Shown piece after piece: positions 11,809-22,824 of a DNA stretch of 64,000 nt (position 1 is its first letter; each line of letters starts with the position of its first letter). The notes beneath the pieces were generated by a model that was not told the DNA's origin, made no database searches, and saw nothing but the letters and a program-made list of their open reading frames with translations. The stretch comes from Synaphobranchus kaupii (lineage: Eukaryota; Chordata; Actinopteri; Anguilliformes; Synaphobranchidae). Position numbers and translations under genes: made by a program. The stretch lies in contig CM056389.1 in assembly GCA_029718625.1 (NCBI GenBank), positions 23,965,381 to 24,029,380 on the forward strand, written 5' to 3'.

Positions 11809-13674
11809 ATGCATCGATTTTTGATTACTAAACCAAAGCACAGTAATATTAACACAAATGCAGCTCTAGTTGTACATACCGGTAGTTCAGAATCTTCATG
11901 CTCAGTATCGGATCCTTTGCCCGGTCCCAGTTTGGAAGAAAAGGCAGTCGGGGGTGCTTCAGTCGGCCACGATTTAAATGATAACACACCATCTCAGCCA
12001 GTTCTAAAAGTATTTCCCAAACGGGAGTTTGGCAAAAAGGCTCGTTCTTTCAAGCTGAAAGTCAGTCCGAAATAAACGATGACAGTGATATCTCTGGGCT
12101 GTTCCTGAAATTGTTTGAGTACACTCTGGCTAAGGATTCCAAACTTGCTGAAATAGCAAAACACATCCCTCAGAATGCAAAGTACACATGAAAAGGCATT
12201 CAAAATGAGATAATTAACACTCTAGCCAGTATGGTGTGAAAAGAAAATATGATAATGCAGATACAGTAGGGTTCTGCATCAAATGTGATGGAACCAGAGA
12301 CAGGTGCAATGTTGAGAATCTTTCACTTGTGATTCGGTTTGTCTGTAATTCGGTTCCTGAGGAGCATTTGATTGGTTTACTGGACTTGAGTGGGTTGGAT
12401 GCAGAATATATAACAACAGAAATGCTCAAACACCTGTCCAGTGAAGGTTACAGTGCTGATAATATAATCAGCCAATGTTATGATGGCTCATCAGTCATGA
12501 GTGGGATCAGGGGTGGGGTTCAAGCATTGTTGCAACAGAAGCTTGGCAGGCTGATTCCTTATGTACATTGCTACAACCATCAGCTGCACCTAGCAGTGGT
12601 GCATGCCATTCAGGAAGAGCCATGCGCCAAAATATTCTTTGAACTCTCTGGCTCACTACATTCCTTCGTTCGCCATCATTATGTAGCCCAGAACTATAAT
12701 GCACCCTCTCTTAAAAGGTTGCTCGAGATACGGTGGACCAGTCATTATGATGTAACAAAATGTCTGGTAGACAATGAGGATGGCATCTTGAACATTTTGT
12801 CAGCGATTTCTGAAGATAGTGTGGCAGCAATGGCTTTATGCACAGAGGCATCAGGGCTCCTAGTACAACTCAGGAAGCATCAATTTTTTGAAATTGTTAA
12901 ATTCCTCATCAAAACTTTTGGTGTCTTGAAGCCAGCAAATTCTATTCTGCAGGCTAAGGCTGTGGATCTTTGCAGTGCTGGGGAGGTTATCAGTGCCTCA
13001 CTGCAAGCTTTAAAAGATATCCGAGAAGATGATTCCTGGGATAATTTCGAGATATTAGACAGCCCCACTGCTACAAAAAGAAGGAGAACAATGAGCAAAC
13101 AGCTCATAGACAGTTTTGTTCTCTCCACCGTTGGTCACACTGAGTCCGATTCCTCCAACACTCAGTACATCTTGGACAGAGCTATTGCAGATATTGAGGG
13201 CAGGTTTTCGAGGAGAAATATTGACCTGATGAGGGCAGTAAGCTGTCTTGTTCCCCAGTCTACGTCTTTTCTAGAGTTGGCCCTATTGAAACCGCTGCAG
13301 CTACTTGCCGGTACTGATGCAACAACCAATAGTCTGAAAAATGAAATTGATGTGGCAAAATCCATGTTGCTCAAGAAGTTCTCCACTGACGCGGACCTGT
13401 CAACAGTGTGTCGACATTACAGGGCTATAAGGAAGCCTCTCCAGAGCTCCATGCAGTGTATGCAACTGCACTGGTGATTGGAGTATCCTCAGCATCATGT
13501 GAGAGTTCTTTCTCCACTCTGACACGTGTCCTAACACCCTTCCGCCGCACAATGCTGCATGAGAGAAAAAGGAATTTGGTGATTCTGGCACATGAAAAAT
13601 TAATAACCAAGAGTATTGATTTGGATGAGTTTGTTAGGGCTTTTATGAAAACAAACAGAAGACTCATGCTTTGA
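11809..13674 (+). pseudogene. hAT transposase (ZMYM1 / 52-kDa-repressor-like), broken
   Basis: hAT transposases cut and paste DNA with an RNase H-like domain and dimerise through a C-terminal hAT domain. Pieces appear in order. 11809-12075 is an N-terminal Ser-rich leader ending near KVFPKREFGKKARSF. 12076-12235 continues in another frame with two TGA stops. 12236-13477 is a 413-codon open stretch, with the first catalytic Asp region GFCIKCDGTRDRCNVENLSL, the second Asp in SQCYDGSSVMSG, HCYNHQLHLAVV and IRWTSHYD. 13408-13674, in a third frame, is the hAT dimerisation tail with CESSFSTLTRVLTPFRRTM. The TTF-type zinc finger expected between the leader and the catalytic domain is absent, so sequence has been lost there. 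The frame changes near 12230 and 13470 make this a pseudogene, although 413 codons remain open, suggesting moderate age. Confidence 0.88.
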
Positions 13675-14344
13675 GGCAATTACTTTGTGTTTTGCAGTGG
13701 GAATAGCTAGGCCTTCTTTTTTCTTTTAACCATATTGTTAGAAATCTCCAACAGTTTTAAGAGAAACCATAGCCTACAAATCTTTTTTTTTTTTTTGACA
13801 TTACCTTTGTTTGTAAAGTGCTTGCTGCTTTATTTCTTGAAAACAGTCCTGAGATTCGGTGTAGTGGTAGTTCAGCGTAATCACTGAATGGGTGATGTAG
13901 GCAACTGTAAGCTTCATGTTTGGGACAAAGACTTTTTTTTTTTTTGATTTAGCTAAAGAGCACACAGCTTTTATTTAAAGGGATAACCTTATTTCACTTT
14001 GGTACAACATAATTCATTTTGTGGAGCTTACCCCATTTTATTTGCATAAAGCAGCTGTCATTTGCCAGGGTGGTATACAATAGTTAGCTCTGCTGTTAGC
14101 CTTCTACTTTTGCATAACATGTAAGACTGTTGTTATACTTCAAATATTATGTTAGGCTATCATAGAAAAGTGAGTTAAATGATTTAATATTCCAACAATA
14201 GGAATGTCAGTGCCAAAAAACAGTATTGTCTGCCAAGTTTCCTTCTTTTTTTGTTGCAGAGCTGCAAACTGTGCTAACTTCATTTTTATCTGAATACAAA
14301 CACGCATAATTAGGCCTCAAGAAATACAAATAGTGGCCTCTCTG

Positions 14345-15535
14345 AACACCCCTACACATAACATAACATAACAAGGAAAGACGAGAACTGGCCATTCAGC
14401 CCAACAATGCTTGTCTATTCTTACCTCTAAACTGTACTAATAGTGTCTAACACTGAATCAAGCCGGGCCTTGAACACCCCCAGTGTTTCTGCCTCCACCA
14501 CATGTTCAGGCAAGCTAATCCACATATTGACCACTCTCTGTGTGAAAAAATATTTCCTAGTGTCTGTGAGAAATGTATTCTTTGCCAGTTTCCATTTATG
14601 CCCCCTTGTTCTGCTAACCGAGCTCAACTTGAATAATTTCCTGTAGTTCACTTTGTTGATCCCTTTAATAAATGTAAACGCCTCAATCAAATCCCCCCTA
14701 AGTCTCCTTTTACTAAGCTTGAAAAGTCCTAGCATTTCAAGCCTTTCCTCATAAAACTTATCTTTTATACCCGGGATCAATCTGGTTGCCCTTCTTTGGA
14801 CCTTTTCCAGCGCCTCTATATCTTTCTTGTAGTAAGGTCCCCAGAACTGCAGACAGTACTCTTAAGTGTGGTCTGACAAGGGCATTGTATAGTGTGAGTA
14901 TGATCTCCTTAGACTTATACTCAATACTCCTGGCTATGTATCCCAGCATCCTGTTAGCTTTTTTTTACCGCTACAGCACATTGACCAGACCCTGATAGGC
15001 TTTGATCGACTATTACTCCCAAGTCTTTTTCTGCATGTGCACATTCTAGTTTTGTACCCCGCATAAAGTAATCCTGCCCTATGTTTTTATTCCCCACATG
15101 TAGAACTTTACATATAGTTATATTGAATTTTATTTGCCAGGTTTCTGCCCACTTCTGGAATTTGTTTAAATCTTCTTGGATTACCTTAGTAGCTTCCAGA
15201 CAGTTGGCTAAACCTCCCAGTTTTGTATCATCCGCAAATTTAACTAATGTACTTTCAATATCCGCATCTAGGTCATTTATGTAAATGAGGAAGAGCAATG
15301 GACCCAGGACCGAACCCTGTGGTTCACTTTACCCTGCTCAGATAAGATCCCTCCTACTACTACCCTTTGTGTTCTATCCCGTAACCAGTTCCGAACCCAT
15401 TCTGAAATGCATCCTGTAATTCCTACTGACCTCATTTTGAAAATGAGTTTGTCATGTGGTACCTTGTCAAATGCTTTTTGGAAGTCTAAGTATATAATAT
15501 CATAGGCCTTGCTCCCATCTAGACACACGTGCGTG
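14345..15535 (-). pseudogene. CR1/Rex1-like LINE reverse transcriptase fragment nested in the hAT
   Basis: Minus-strand frames show, in order, YLDFQKAFDKVPHDKL, then in another frame QGSVLGPLLFLIYINDLD, FADDTKLGG (the catalytic Asp pair), LYNALVRPHL, and GLFKLSKRRLRGDLIEAF near the C-terminus. These are the fingers, palm and C-terminal blocks of Jockey-superfamily LINEs, closest in feel to CR1/Rex1. At least two frame changes break it, and the endonuclease part is missing (5' truncation). The 3' end reads into short 'tatgt'-type repeats at about 14350-14372, as is common for such LINE tails. The fragment lies entirely inside the hAT boundaries, so it inserted after the hAT. Confidence 0.8.
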
Positions 15536-16778
15536 TGGTTGCAAGGATACACACACACACACACAAATATATGCAAACGAGGGGAAAAAGCCTGGGAACT
15601 GTATGGCACACACAGTGCCCTAAATAAAAAGGTGCCCCCCCTAAATTTCTGTCTGCCCCCCCCAATCACGGCAGTCTAGAACCGGGGCTGCTTTGAAGTA
15701 ATCAGACTCAAATTACTGGCCTTGTTCTTTGCCCACAATGCATTGTGTTTTCCTTCCCCTTTTCCTTCCCATTGCAATCTACCTTACCAAACCACACCTG
15801 CCATGCTCACATTTGTAATACTTTTTGGTTGTTTATAAATGTCAAATTTTGTATTTAAAGGTATACTATGTAGTTTCATTGTAAACAACTCGTTCTTTGT
15901 TTATATTAAAATTTTCTCCCCAAAAAACATTGTATGTGTCCTTGTGGTCTAATAAACATGTTGAATGTATTTCCTACTTCATAAGTCGTTCGCAAAGTGT
16001 TTTTTTGTTAATGTTTTGAATGTTACACTTTTGACATCCCGCAGCCATTTTTAAAGCCAGAAAAAGCTAAAATGGTGTAAACATCATGAATGGGCGGTTT
16101 CTGCTCATTTGATTGGCCATGTGGGCAGGCTTCCAGGTAAACTCTTATTTTAGCTTAGGACCGAAACATGCCTCACGCAAATACGCAAACGTGGACGCTT
16201 TCGAACTACGCAAACAGCTTTTTTTTGTCATGAAATTTGTAAAGACACTTTTATCACTTTGGATAAAAGTGTCAGCTAAATGACTATAATGTAATGTAAT
16301 GGGCGCTATTTTTATAATGATATTGTTACCTCCTCGGCTGAAAACATCTTGCTAATGAGTAAGGGCAGAAACATAACTCACGCAAATAGCTACGCGAACG
16401 TGGACGCTTCGAGCTACGCGAACAGTTTTTCTTTTGCCATGACATTTGTGAAAGACAAACCAGAGGAAAGCACAGATCGAACAAGAAAGTTTACTGTTGT
16501 TGCTGCTATAGCGTGCTTTGCTGCAACAATAAGTGCATACAGAAACGTCATCGAAGTAACTACAGAACAGATAAGACAAAGAACATCCTTCCCATAACAT
16601 AGCAGCTATCGATAGCTAAGGCTATCTATTGTCGTGATGTTTGTTTATTGTTGACAATAGTCTATCATGTTTGACCAAACCTTGATCATGTAAATTGTAG
16701 GGCTGTAATCAACCAAAGAAAATCTAGGTCGACTAAAATCCTAAAATTTCGACCAAGAATCGAGCAATCGAGGAGGGA

Positions 16779-16811
16779 GGGGGGGGGGGGGGGGGCGGCG
16801 GCGGCGGCGTC
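16779..16811. repeat. Poly-G / GGC repeat
   Basis: A G run of about 17 bases runs into repeated GGC triplets. It is strongly G-rich on the plus strand and may form G-quadruplexes. Confidence 0.85.
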
Positions 16812-17004
16812 GGCGTCGCTGCTGCCTCCACCAGCGGGTGCTCTAGGGCTTAAGAGGTAGAATAAGACTAAACTGAAACAGGCACCACACTCTGAAAACT
16901 AACTGAAACTAAACTGAATTGAAAATTTCGTTTTATTTCATTTTAATAAAACAAAATCAAACGAAAAAGTAATAAAAAATACAAAACCATAATAGCTAAT
17001 ACCC

Positions 17005-17007
<3 letters not shown>

Positions 17008-17042
<35 letters not shown>
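17008..17042. repeat. (CA)n microsatellite
   Basis: About 17 CA units in a row. Confidence 0.95.
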
Positions 17043-17045
<3 letters not shown>

Positions 17046-17559
17046 AGACTTCATTACACACACAGCTGCTTTCTTAACCTGCTCTAGTGATTTTTAGCAG
17101 CATTTGCAAACCGAAAAAAAATGTGTAGATAAACTAAGCATTATCAGTCACTTCTTTAATTTAGTCTCGTCGTATCACCGTCTCCTCCGCCGCCAATACA
17201 GTTTGCAGCCGCACTTGTCGTCTACTCTCGGGTTATCTCAGTCTCTTTAACACTGTCCTCGTTCAGATAACAGTAATCAGAGATGCTATCATCAGATGAG
17301 ATTAATTTCTGTCATCTAACTTTCGCCGTGATGAACGGCGTTTCTAAACGGTTAAAGTCCCACCCCTACTGCCTATAACTTCAAACCTCCTAAACCTCCT
17401 TTCCTCTTAAACACAAAAAGGCAAGTCCATTTTCAGAAAAAAATAATATTTATTTAACAAACAAAATCAACATCCTCTGTCTTGACAAAATGCCGCCACA
17501 CTGAAGAGGACTTTGACATTTTTGCTGACTGTCAAACAAATGAAATAGCCTACGTAAAC

Positions 17560-18404
17560 CAGGGGCGAAAATCTGATATCAACTTTGGGGGGGACAATTA
17601 CATGATATTTTATCATGAACAATTCCTGAGGGGGACACCAAAAGTAGTGCTGTAGGTGGCTAGCTAATGTTTGCTTTAGTTTGCTCCATCGTTTTGCTCG
17701 CTAGCTCTGCAAATTCAGCTATTGTGTGTGTATGAACCCTGCCAACATAAAACTAAATCGCTATGGTGCGATTGACTGGATTAACTTCCACGTTAGCTAT
17801 GTGCATTGAGTGCCTTTCAGACGGTAGACACGAACGCTCTGTCACCTTGCCAGCTAAGAACATTACATTTCTTTGCTAGCTTCTCCCATTGACTCTAATT
17901 CAAACAGCTGCAAACACTGGTTGATGTTACTGTAGCTAGCTAGCAAACGTCAGCTAACCGCTAGCTAACAAAAAGAGTGACCTGTAATTCAATAAAGCGA
18001 AAATGAAGACTGGTGACGATTATAAATGTGTTTGAAGTAAAGAAATGTCTAACATATCCTTTGTTTGAACCAACTACTTACTCGAGGTCAGCCACCAACG
18101 ACAGACTCTGTCACTGTCAGATTCCTTCTCACACACGCACTGTATCATGTTCCACTGCTGAGGGCTGGGGGGGTGCAGTGGATCAAGCCATTGTGAGGCC
18201 AAGGGAAGGGGGTCGCAATCTTTTGAAACTTAAAAACGCGCTATTACGTGTCTATAATCAGCACAAGTCCTTTAATTTCTTATTATTAATATTATTGAAA
18301 TTACATAGTTATGTTTACAGTGATATATTGGAGGGGGACAAGTCATATTTTTCCCAGGATGGGGGGGTCGTGTCCCCCCGTCCCCCCCGGGATTTCCGCC
18401 TATG
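17560..18404 (+). mobile_element. hAT-like MITE nested inside the 2.0-kb hAT
   Basis: The left end CAGGGGCGAAAATC and the right end gatttccgcctatg form imperfect inverse repeats. G-rich (left) and C-rich (right) subterminal tracts resemble those of the hAT at 11093. The flanks are acgtaaac (17552-17559) and cgtaaaac (18405-18412), which match after a one-base slip, so the target duplication is probable but not perfect. Confidence 0.6.
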
Positions 18405-18923
18405 CGTAAAACTTCAAAGTAAAGTCGAGGCTCAATTAGCCGCCGGTCTCTTAAAGTGGTCGGTGAGGCTCCGCATTTAGCAATAAACCCTGGTCTGTAT
18501 TAGACGCGGGGTACAGAAGGTGGCGGTAATGCACCACCGTCTGTTCGCAACCGCCAAAAAAGCTGATAAGTTGATTTCAGTCATTTATGCAAATAGGGTT
18601 ATGAAATTAAATTAACACAGTGATTATCCGACCAATCAGAATTTTGGTCGAGCCAGAACGCATCGACCAATTAGTCGACCAATCGACCGGGAGATTACAG
18701 CCCTAGTAAATTGAGACTACGTTACATGCTCAAAGCATATAAGTTAGTAATCTTAGCTATTGCTCTGTAAATTTGACCACTGTTCATTTTCATAAAATAA
18801 TTCAAAATCATAATTTTGTAATTCTGCTCGGTTCATTCTGTAGCCATCAACATCCAGTGGTCGCGGCCCCAGAGTAAGGGTGAGGGGCAGTCATTACATA
18901 AACATTACATTAGTCATTTAGCA

Positions 18924-19649
18924 CAGGAGTTCCCAAACCGGTCCTGGGGCCCCCCTGTGTATGCTGGTTTTCGTTGCAACCACAGTTGCAATCCCAGAAT
19001 TTTAACAAGCTGTTAATTTTTCTGAATTAGGTGCTTGTCATGTTTGGAGGAATTATTCGCCCTCTTAAGCCACATTATATCAGAAATAGCTATGGATGCC
19101 ATGTAGAATAAACACCCCATGTTCACATTGTGCTTATTGTGCTATATTATTTAAAAAAGATAAGAAAATTATTTAACAGATCCATTTAAAAACTGATTTG
19201 AATCAATAGGCTCCTAATTGGTGAAAGTGTGGACACATGGCCACTAAAACTAACCATTTGGTAGATAATGAAGAATTCAAACACAAAGCAAATGATAAGC
19301 TTAAAGAAAAAATTGAGTTAAGCACATGTGTTCAACAACCTAATTAGGAGCCTATTGATTCACTTCACTCTTTAATCTGAGTGAAAATACATTATTTTGA
19401 AACCTCTTTTTATGAAATTGTTGCAATATAGCACAATAAGCACAACGTGAACATGGGGAGTTTGTTCTACATGGCATGCATAGCTATTTCTGACATAATG
19501 AGTCTTAAGAGGGCGAATAATTCCTCCAAACATGAAAAGCACCTAATTAAGAAAACTTAACAGCTTGTTAAAATTCTGGGATTGCAACTGTGGTTGCAAT
19601 GAAAACCAGCATACACAGGGGTCCCCCAGGACCGGTTTGGGAACCCCTG
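18924..19649 (+). mobile_element. Fold-back non-autonomous hAT
   Basis: Termini CAGGAGTTCCCAAACCGG and CCGGTTTGGGAACCCCTG are near-perfect inverses. The 8-bp flank ATTTAGCA is duplicated (18916-18923, 19650-19657). The inverse similarity continues for about 230 bp from each end (for example 'gaattattcgcc' with 'gggcgaataattc'), so the whole 726-bp element can fold into one hairpin. Copy 2 of the host transposon shows the uninterrupted site (gcatctgctaaatgactg, near 59279). A terminal scrap of the same family lies at about 28510-28562. Confidence 0.92.
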
Positions 19650-19675
19650 ATTTAGCAGACGCTTTAATCCAAAGC

Positions 19676-20328
19676 AACAATCGTGTTCGTGATGGGCGAG
19701 GCAGGGCCAGGGGAAGAGGACAGCTTGATCAGAGTGACCGTGATAGAGTCAACAGACTCCGGGAGGAGAAACATTGCCATCTCAACGAAGTTGAGACGAA
19801 GCGGCACTTTATCACAAAATGCGAAAAATACAATCAAATCAGAAATAAATATTTTCCCAAAATAAATCAGAGATACCCTCAATTAAAAAAATTAACAGAC
19901 ATCCAAAAACTCCCCATCCTCTTAGGAGAGGAGAGGACGTGCTGTGACCTGGCAGCACAATATATAGCTTCCTGCCATCGTCTTAGGGACAGTGAGTGAC
20001 AGATCATTATAAACCAATTTAAATTTTTTATATTTATTATATTCACTTTATAAGATCATATGTGTCGTTCTCATCATCATTATTATCTTTTCTATTGATA
20101 ATTATTATTATTTTTAATTGTACTTTATTATTTTACATTATTGTTATTTCTAAATCAATAATCAAAGAAAAGTTCTTGTTTTCATGTATGGTTACTGTTC
20201 ATTCGTTTCTAGTCTTTGCTGTTTTGTATTGTTCAGAGTTAGATGTATGTCTTCGACTGTTTTAATGCAGTATGCTTTGACAATACAGATTCAATGTCTT
20301 GTCATGCCAATAAAGTGAATTGAATTGA
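19676..20328 (+). pseudogene. LINE C-terminal fragment with 3' tail
   Basis: The frame ending at 19999 carries the pattern ETKRHFITKCEKYNQIRNKY followed by KLPILLGEE and AAQYIASCHRLRD. It resembles the C-terminal end of some fish LINE polyproteins (a Cys/His region after the reverse transcriptase). The 3' part ends with 'gccaataaagtgaattgaatt', a LINE-type tail with a polyadenylation-like AATAAA. No reverse transcriptase core is present. The same fragment, inverted, occurs at 58635-59262 inside copy 2. Confidence 0.6.
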
Positions 20329-20490
20329 GTCCACGGTCAGAGAAAATATGTGTGAAACGTCACCACAATGCTCGTGCGTCGTCATGCATGTCTGAGAAGA
20401 ACACGTGATAAAAAAATTTCGGGGAGCCCTTTTCTCCTACGTGCTCAATATCGCCATCTAGTGTTCTGAAACTACATAGTATACCTTTAA

Positions 20491-21460
20491 CTGACCACTG
20501 ACACGCCAATAAAGAAAACATTTTCATTAATATAAATCATCAGGGATGTGGCCACTCTGAAGTAACCTTTAAAGGCTGGTTGACTGTCCCTTGGTGCTTT
20601 GTGAACGTTCAATGAGACCTAAGCCCACTACTATGGTTCAACAGCCAGTTCTGTATCCTAAATTGAAATACTTTGTGTGTCCTCCTCTGGACACAGCTAG
20701 TTTTAGTGTGTGGAGTGGGTTGTGTATGAAAAAAAGAGCAGGGTTTTATCAGATACCGGCACTGTATATCCATAAAGCACAATGATGGTCTCTCTCTCTC
20801 TCTGCCCCCCCCCCCCCCTCTCTCTCTCTGCCCCCCCCCCCCCCCCCCCCCTCCCTCTCTCTCGCTACTCCCCCTTCTGTCTCTTGCTCTTCACTACACC
20901 ACCTATTTTCCTTGGGAATTCCTGCGCTTTAGACATTGAGGCTTAATTGAGAGACATCGCTCTGAAAGTTCACAATAAGCTTAAATACTTTTCAAATCAG
21001 TTTTTCCTAATGATACAAAGGTATTAAATTATTATTAAAGTGTGTTTTTCAGCTTGTGACAAAGATCGTTTTTTTCTTTTTTGAATTAAGACACATTTCA
21101 CTCTCCAGTGGAGCGCCAAAACCTGTTGTCTTGGTTGCCAATTCCCCTTATTAATCGTAATTCATACAATATATAAATTGTGATTCCTTTTAGTAATAAT
21201 AACCAAATCTTCTTCTGTGCCCTACGATTCATTATGATCAGAATCAACACTGCTGTTATCAGCTTTATCATTTATTTAAATGACTACATAACTGTTGGTC
21301 TTGTGATTAAACCGTTCCTGAATAATTTGTTAATCAAGCTGAACCATTTAAATATTTTTGTATTCTTTTCAATGACAACTCAGTTGACTTATACCAAAGT
21401 GTGCACTTTGACACATGTTTTTCAACTTTATTGAGTCTATTATATAGTTTTTTTTTAATA
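20491..21460. other. No gene seen; TC/C-rich simple repeat
   Basis: It contains an alternating TC and poly-C block at 20789-20860. The remaining ORFs have no recognisable motif. Confidence 0.5.
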
Positions 21461-21462
21461 TA

Positions 21463-22454
21463 CAGTTGAAGTCAGAAGTTTACATACACTTAGGTTGAAG
21501 TCATTAAAACTAATTTTTAACCACTCCACAGATTTCATGTTAGCAAACTATAGTGTTGGCAAGTCAGTTAGGACATCTACTTTGTGCATGATACAAGTAA
21601 TTTTTCCCAGAATTGTTTACAGACAAATTATTTCACTTTTAATTCACTATATCACACTTCCAGTGGGTCAGAAGTTTACATACACTAAGTTGACTGTGCC
21701 TTTAAATTTTTTATATTTGGTCACATATCCTTTGCATGCCATGACTTCCTGATGTCTGTGACCCAACAACGTCAAAAGACTCTTGATATCTTATTTTCTG
21801 GTACTCTTATAAGCGATACTATAACGTCTCTGCATTTGAATGGATCTCTATGGGAATTGGGAGGTGGGACTAGATTTAGCTGTAAATTACACTGGAAAAG
21901 TATGGAAACACATAGTTGGCTAAATGGCTCTAAGTCATCAAGGGTCTGACGTATCAAACAAGCCTTAAATCATCACTCTGCTGCCAAAAATACAGTAGAT
22001 ATGGATGGATAACTTGAAGGGTTTCTTCTCCTGACTTATTTTTCCATAGAGTTCAATAGAAAAATTTGTCAGGAGAAACAACCCTTAAAGTGATCCATCC
22101 ATATCTACTGCATATCTGGCAGCAGAGTGATGGCTTGAGGCTTGTTTGATACCTCAGACCCTTGATGACTTACAGCCATTTTACCAATAATGTATTCCAT
22201 ACTGTTCCAGCATAATTTACAGCTAAATCTAGTCCCACCCCCCAATTCACATAGAGATCCATTCAAATGCAGAGACGTTATAGTATTGAATCAGTAAACA
22301 ATTGAAACAAGAATGCACAGAATTTAAATAAAAATCAAACAATTGTTGGAAAAATTACTTGTGTCATGCACAAAGTAGATGTCCTAACTGACTTGCCAAC
22401 ACTATAGTTTGCTAACATGAAATCTGTGGAGTGATTAAAAATTGACTTCAACTG
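21463..22454 (+). mobile_element. Non-autonomous Tc1 (Sleeping-Beauty-like IR/DR) with palindromic core
   Basis: It starts CAGTTGAAGTCAGAAGTTTA and ends with the inverse tgacttcaactg, flanked by TA (21461-21462, 22455-22456). The left end has both direct repeats of an IR/DR terminus (outer at 21463, inner near 21667). The right terminus is shorter and lacks the inner repeat. The centre is a large inverted repeat (21771-22050 against 22060-22295) shared with the elements at 6302, 24793, 29227 and 55371. No transposase. Confidence 0.9.
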
Positions 22455-22456
22455 TA

Positions 22457-22819
22457 AGCACGTGTGATGCTATTTCAGCCAATAGAACATATTTTCAAAA
22501 CTTGGTGGTTGCCATTTTTATTTTCAGTGGAAGCTAGCTTGCTAAAACAATTTCCAAAAATAAAATAAAAATAATTATATGACTAACACTTTCATTTATT
22601 TGTAATTCATGGTAAAGGGAAAATGACTAAATCCAGGCCTGTGTGGTGCTTAGAGCTAAATGTATGTGTGCTTGCATATACGTATTAATCTCTCTTTCTA
22701 GATTTAATTATCTTACAGTTCATAAATTTGTATGCATTATCATCATCAGTTGCTCATTACAAACACAATACAAAAAGAAATCACAACTAAAAAAAATCCA
22801 TAATTCCATTAATCCCTTT
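22457..22819. other. Unassigned sequence before the Penelope-like fragment
   Basis: No motif recognised. An ORF starting at 22643 reads into the Penelope-like frame, but its first 60 residues have no family resemblance and are probably chance. Confidence 0.4.
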
Positions 22820-22824
22820 CTCTC

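Larger units (their letters stand above)
11093..15690 (+). mobile_element. hAT DNA transposon, 4.6 kb, with 8-bp target duplication
   Basis: The element starts CAGGGCCGGATCTAG and ends in the imperfect inverse CTAGAACCGGGGCTG. It is flanked on both sides by the identical 8-mer CTTTGAAG (11085-11092 and 15691-15698), the classical hAT footprint. G/C-rich subterminal blocks mirror each other. Inside are a TAGC-rich 5' region (11590-11700), a broken transposase (11809-13674), about 650 bp of unassigned sequence and a LINE insertion (14345-15535). A related uninterrupted L2 copy at 44341-44385 serves as the empty site and confirms the boundaries. Confidence 0.93.
16698..18705 (+). mobile_element. 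Non-autonomous hAT element, 2.0 kb
   Basis: Ends TAGGGCTGTAATC and GATTACAGCCCTA are perfect inverse repeats, followed inward by related 'ggtcga' motifs. The flanking 8-mer GTAAATTG is duplicated exactly (16690-16697, 18706-18713). Copy 2 of the host transposon has the empty site near 59470-59490, where the sequence continues without insertion. It contains a G run with GGC repeats (16779-16811), a CA microsatellite (17008-17042) and a further hAT (17560-18404). No transposase is recognisable. Confidence 0.93.
15859..20486 (+). mobile_element. TTAA-flanked TIR DNA transposon, copy 1, carrying nested insertions
   Basis: Terminal inverted repeats AGGTATACTATGTAGTTTCA are flanked by TTAA on both sides (15855-15858 and 20487-20490). 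TTAA duplication is typical of the piggyBac and Kolobok superfamilies; the terminal AG fits Kolobok better, but no transposase is visible. After removing the two hAT insertions (16698-18705 and 18924-19649, each with an 8-bp duplication) about 1.9 kb remains, close to copy 2 at 58481-60196. The right part carries a LINE 3' fragment (19676-20328) that copy 2 shares, so that capture predates the split of the copies. Confidence 0.85.

Noticed and set aside
16349..16600. Two 82-codon ORFs on opposite strands in the TTAA transposon
   Set aside because: They overlap exactly and have no family resemblance; the sequence is interior of a non-coding transposon shared with 59743-60024.
18013..18480. 155-codon ORF
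   Set aside because: It crosses the right border of the nested MITE at 18404, so it cannot be an old gene; no motif.
22643..22820. N-terminal extension of the Penelope-like protein
   Set aside because: Contains none of the RT motifs expected upstream of YIDD and is preceded by unrelated sequence.
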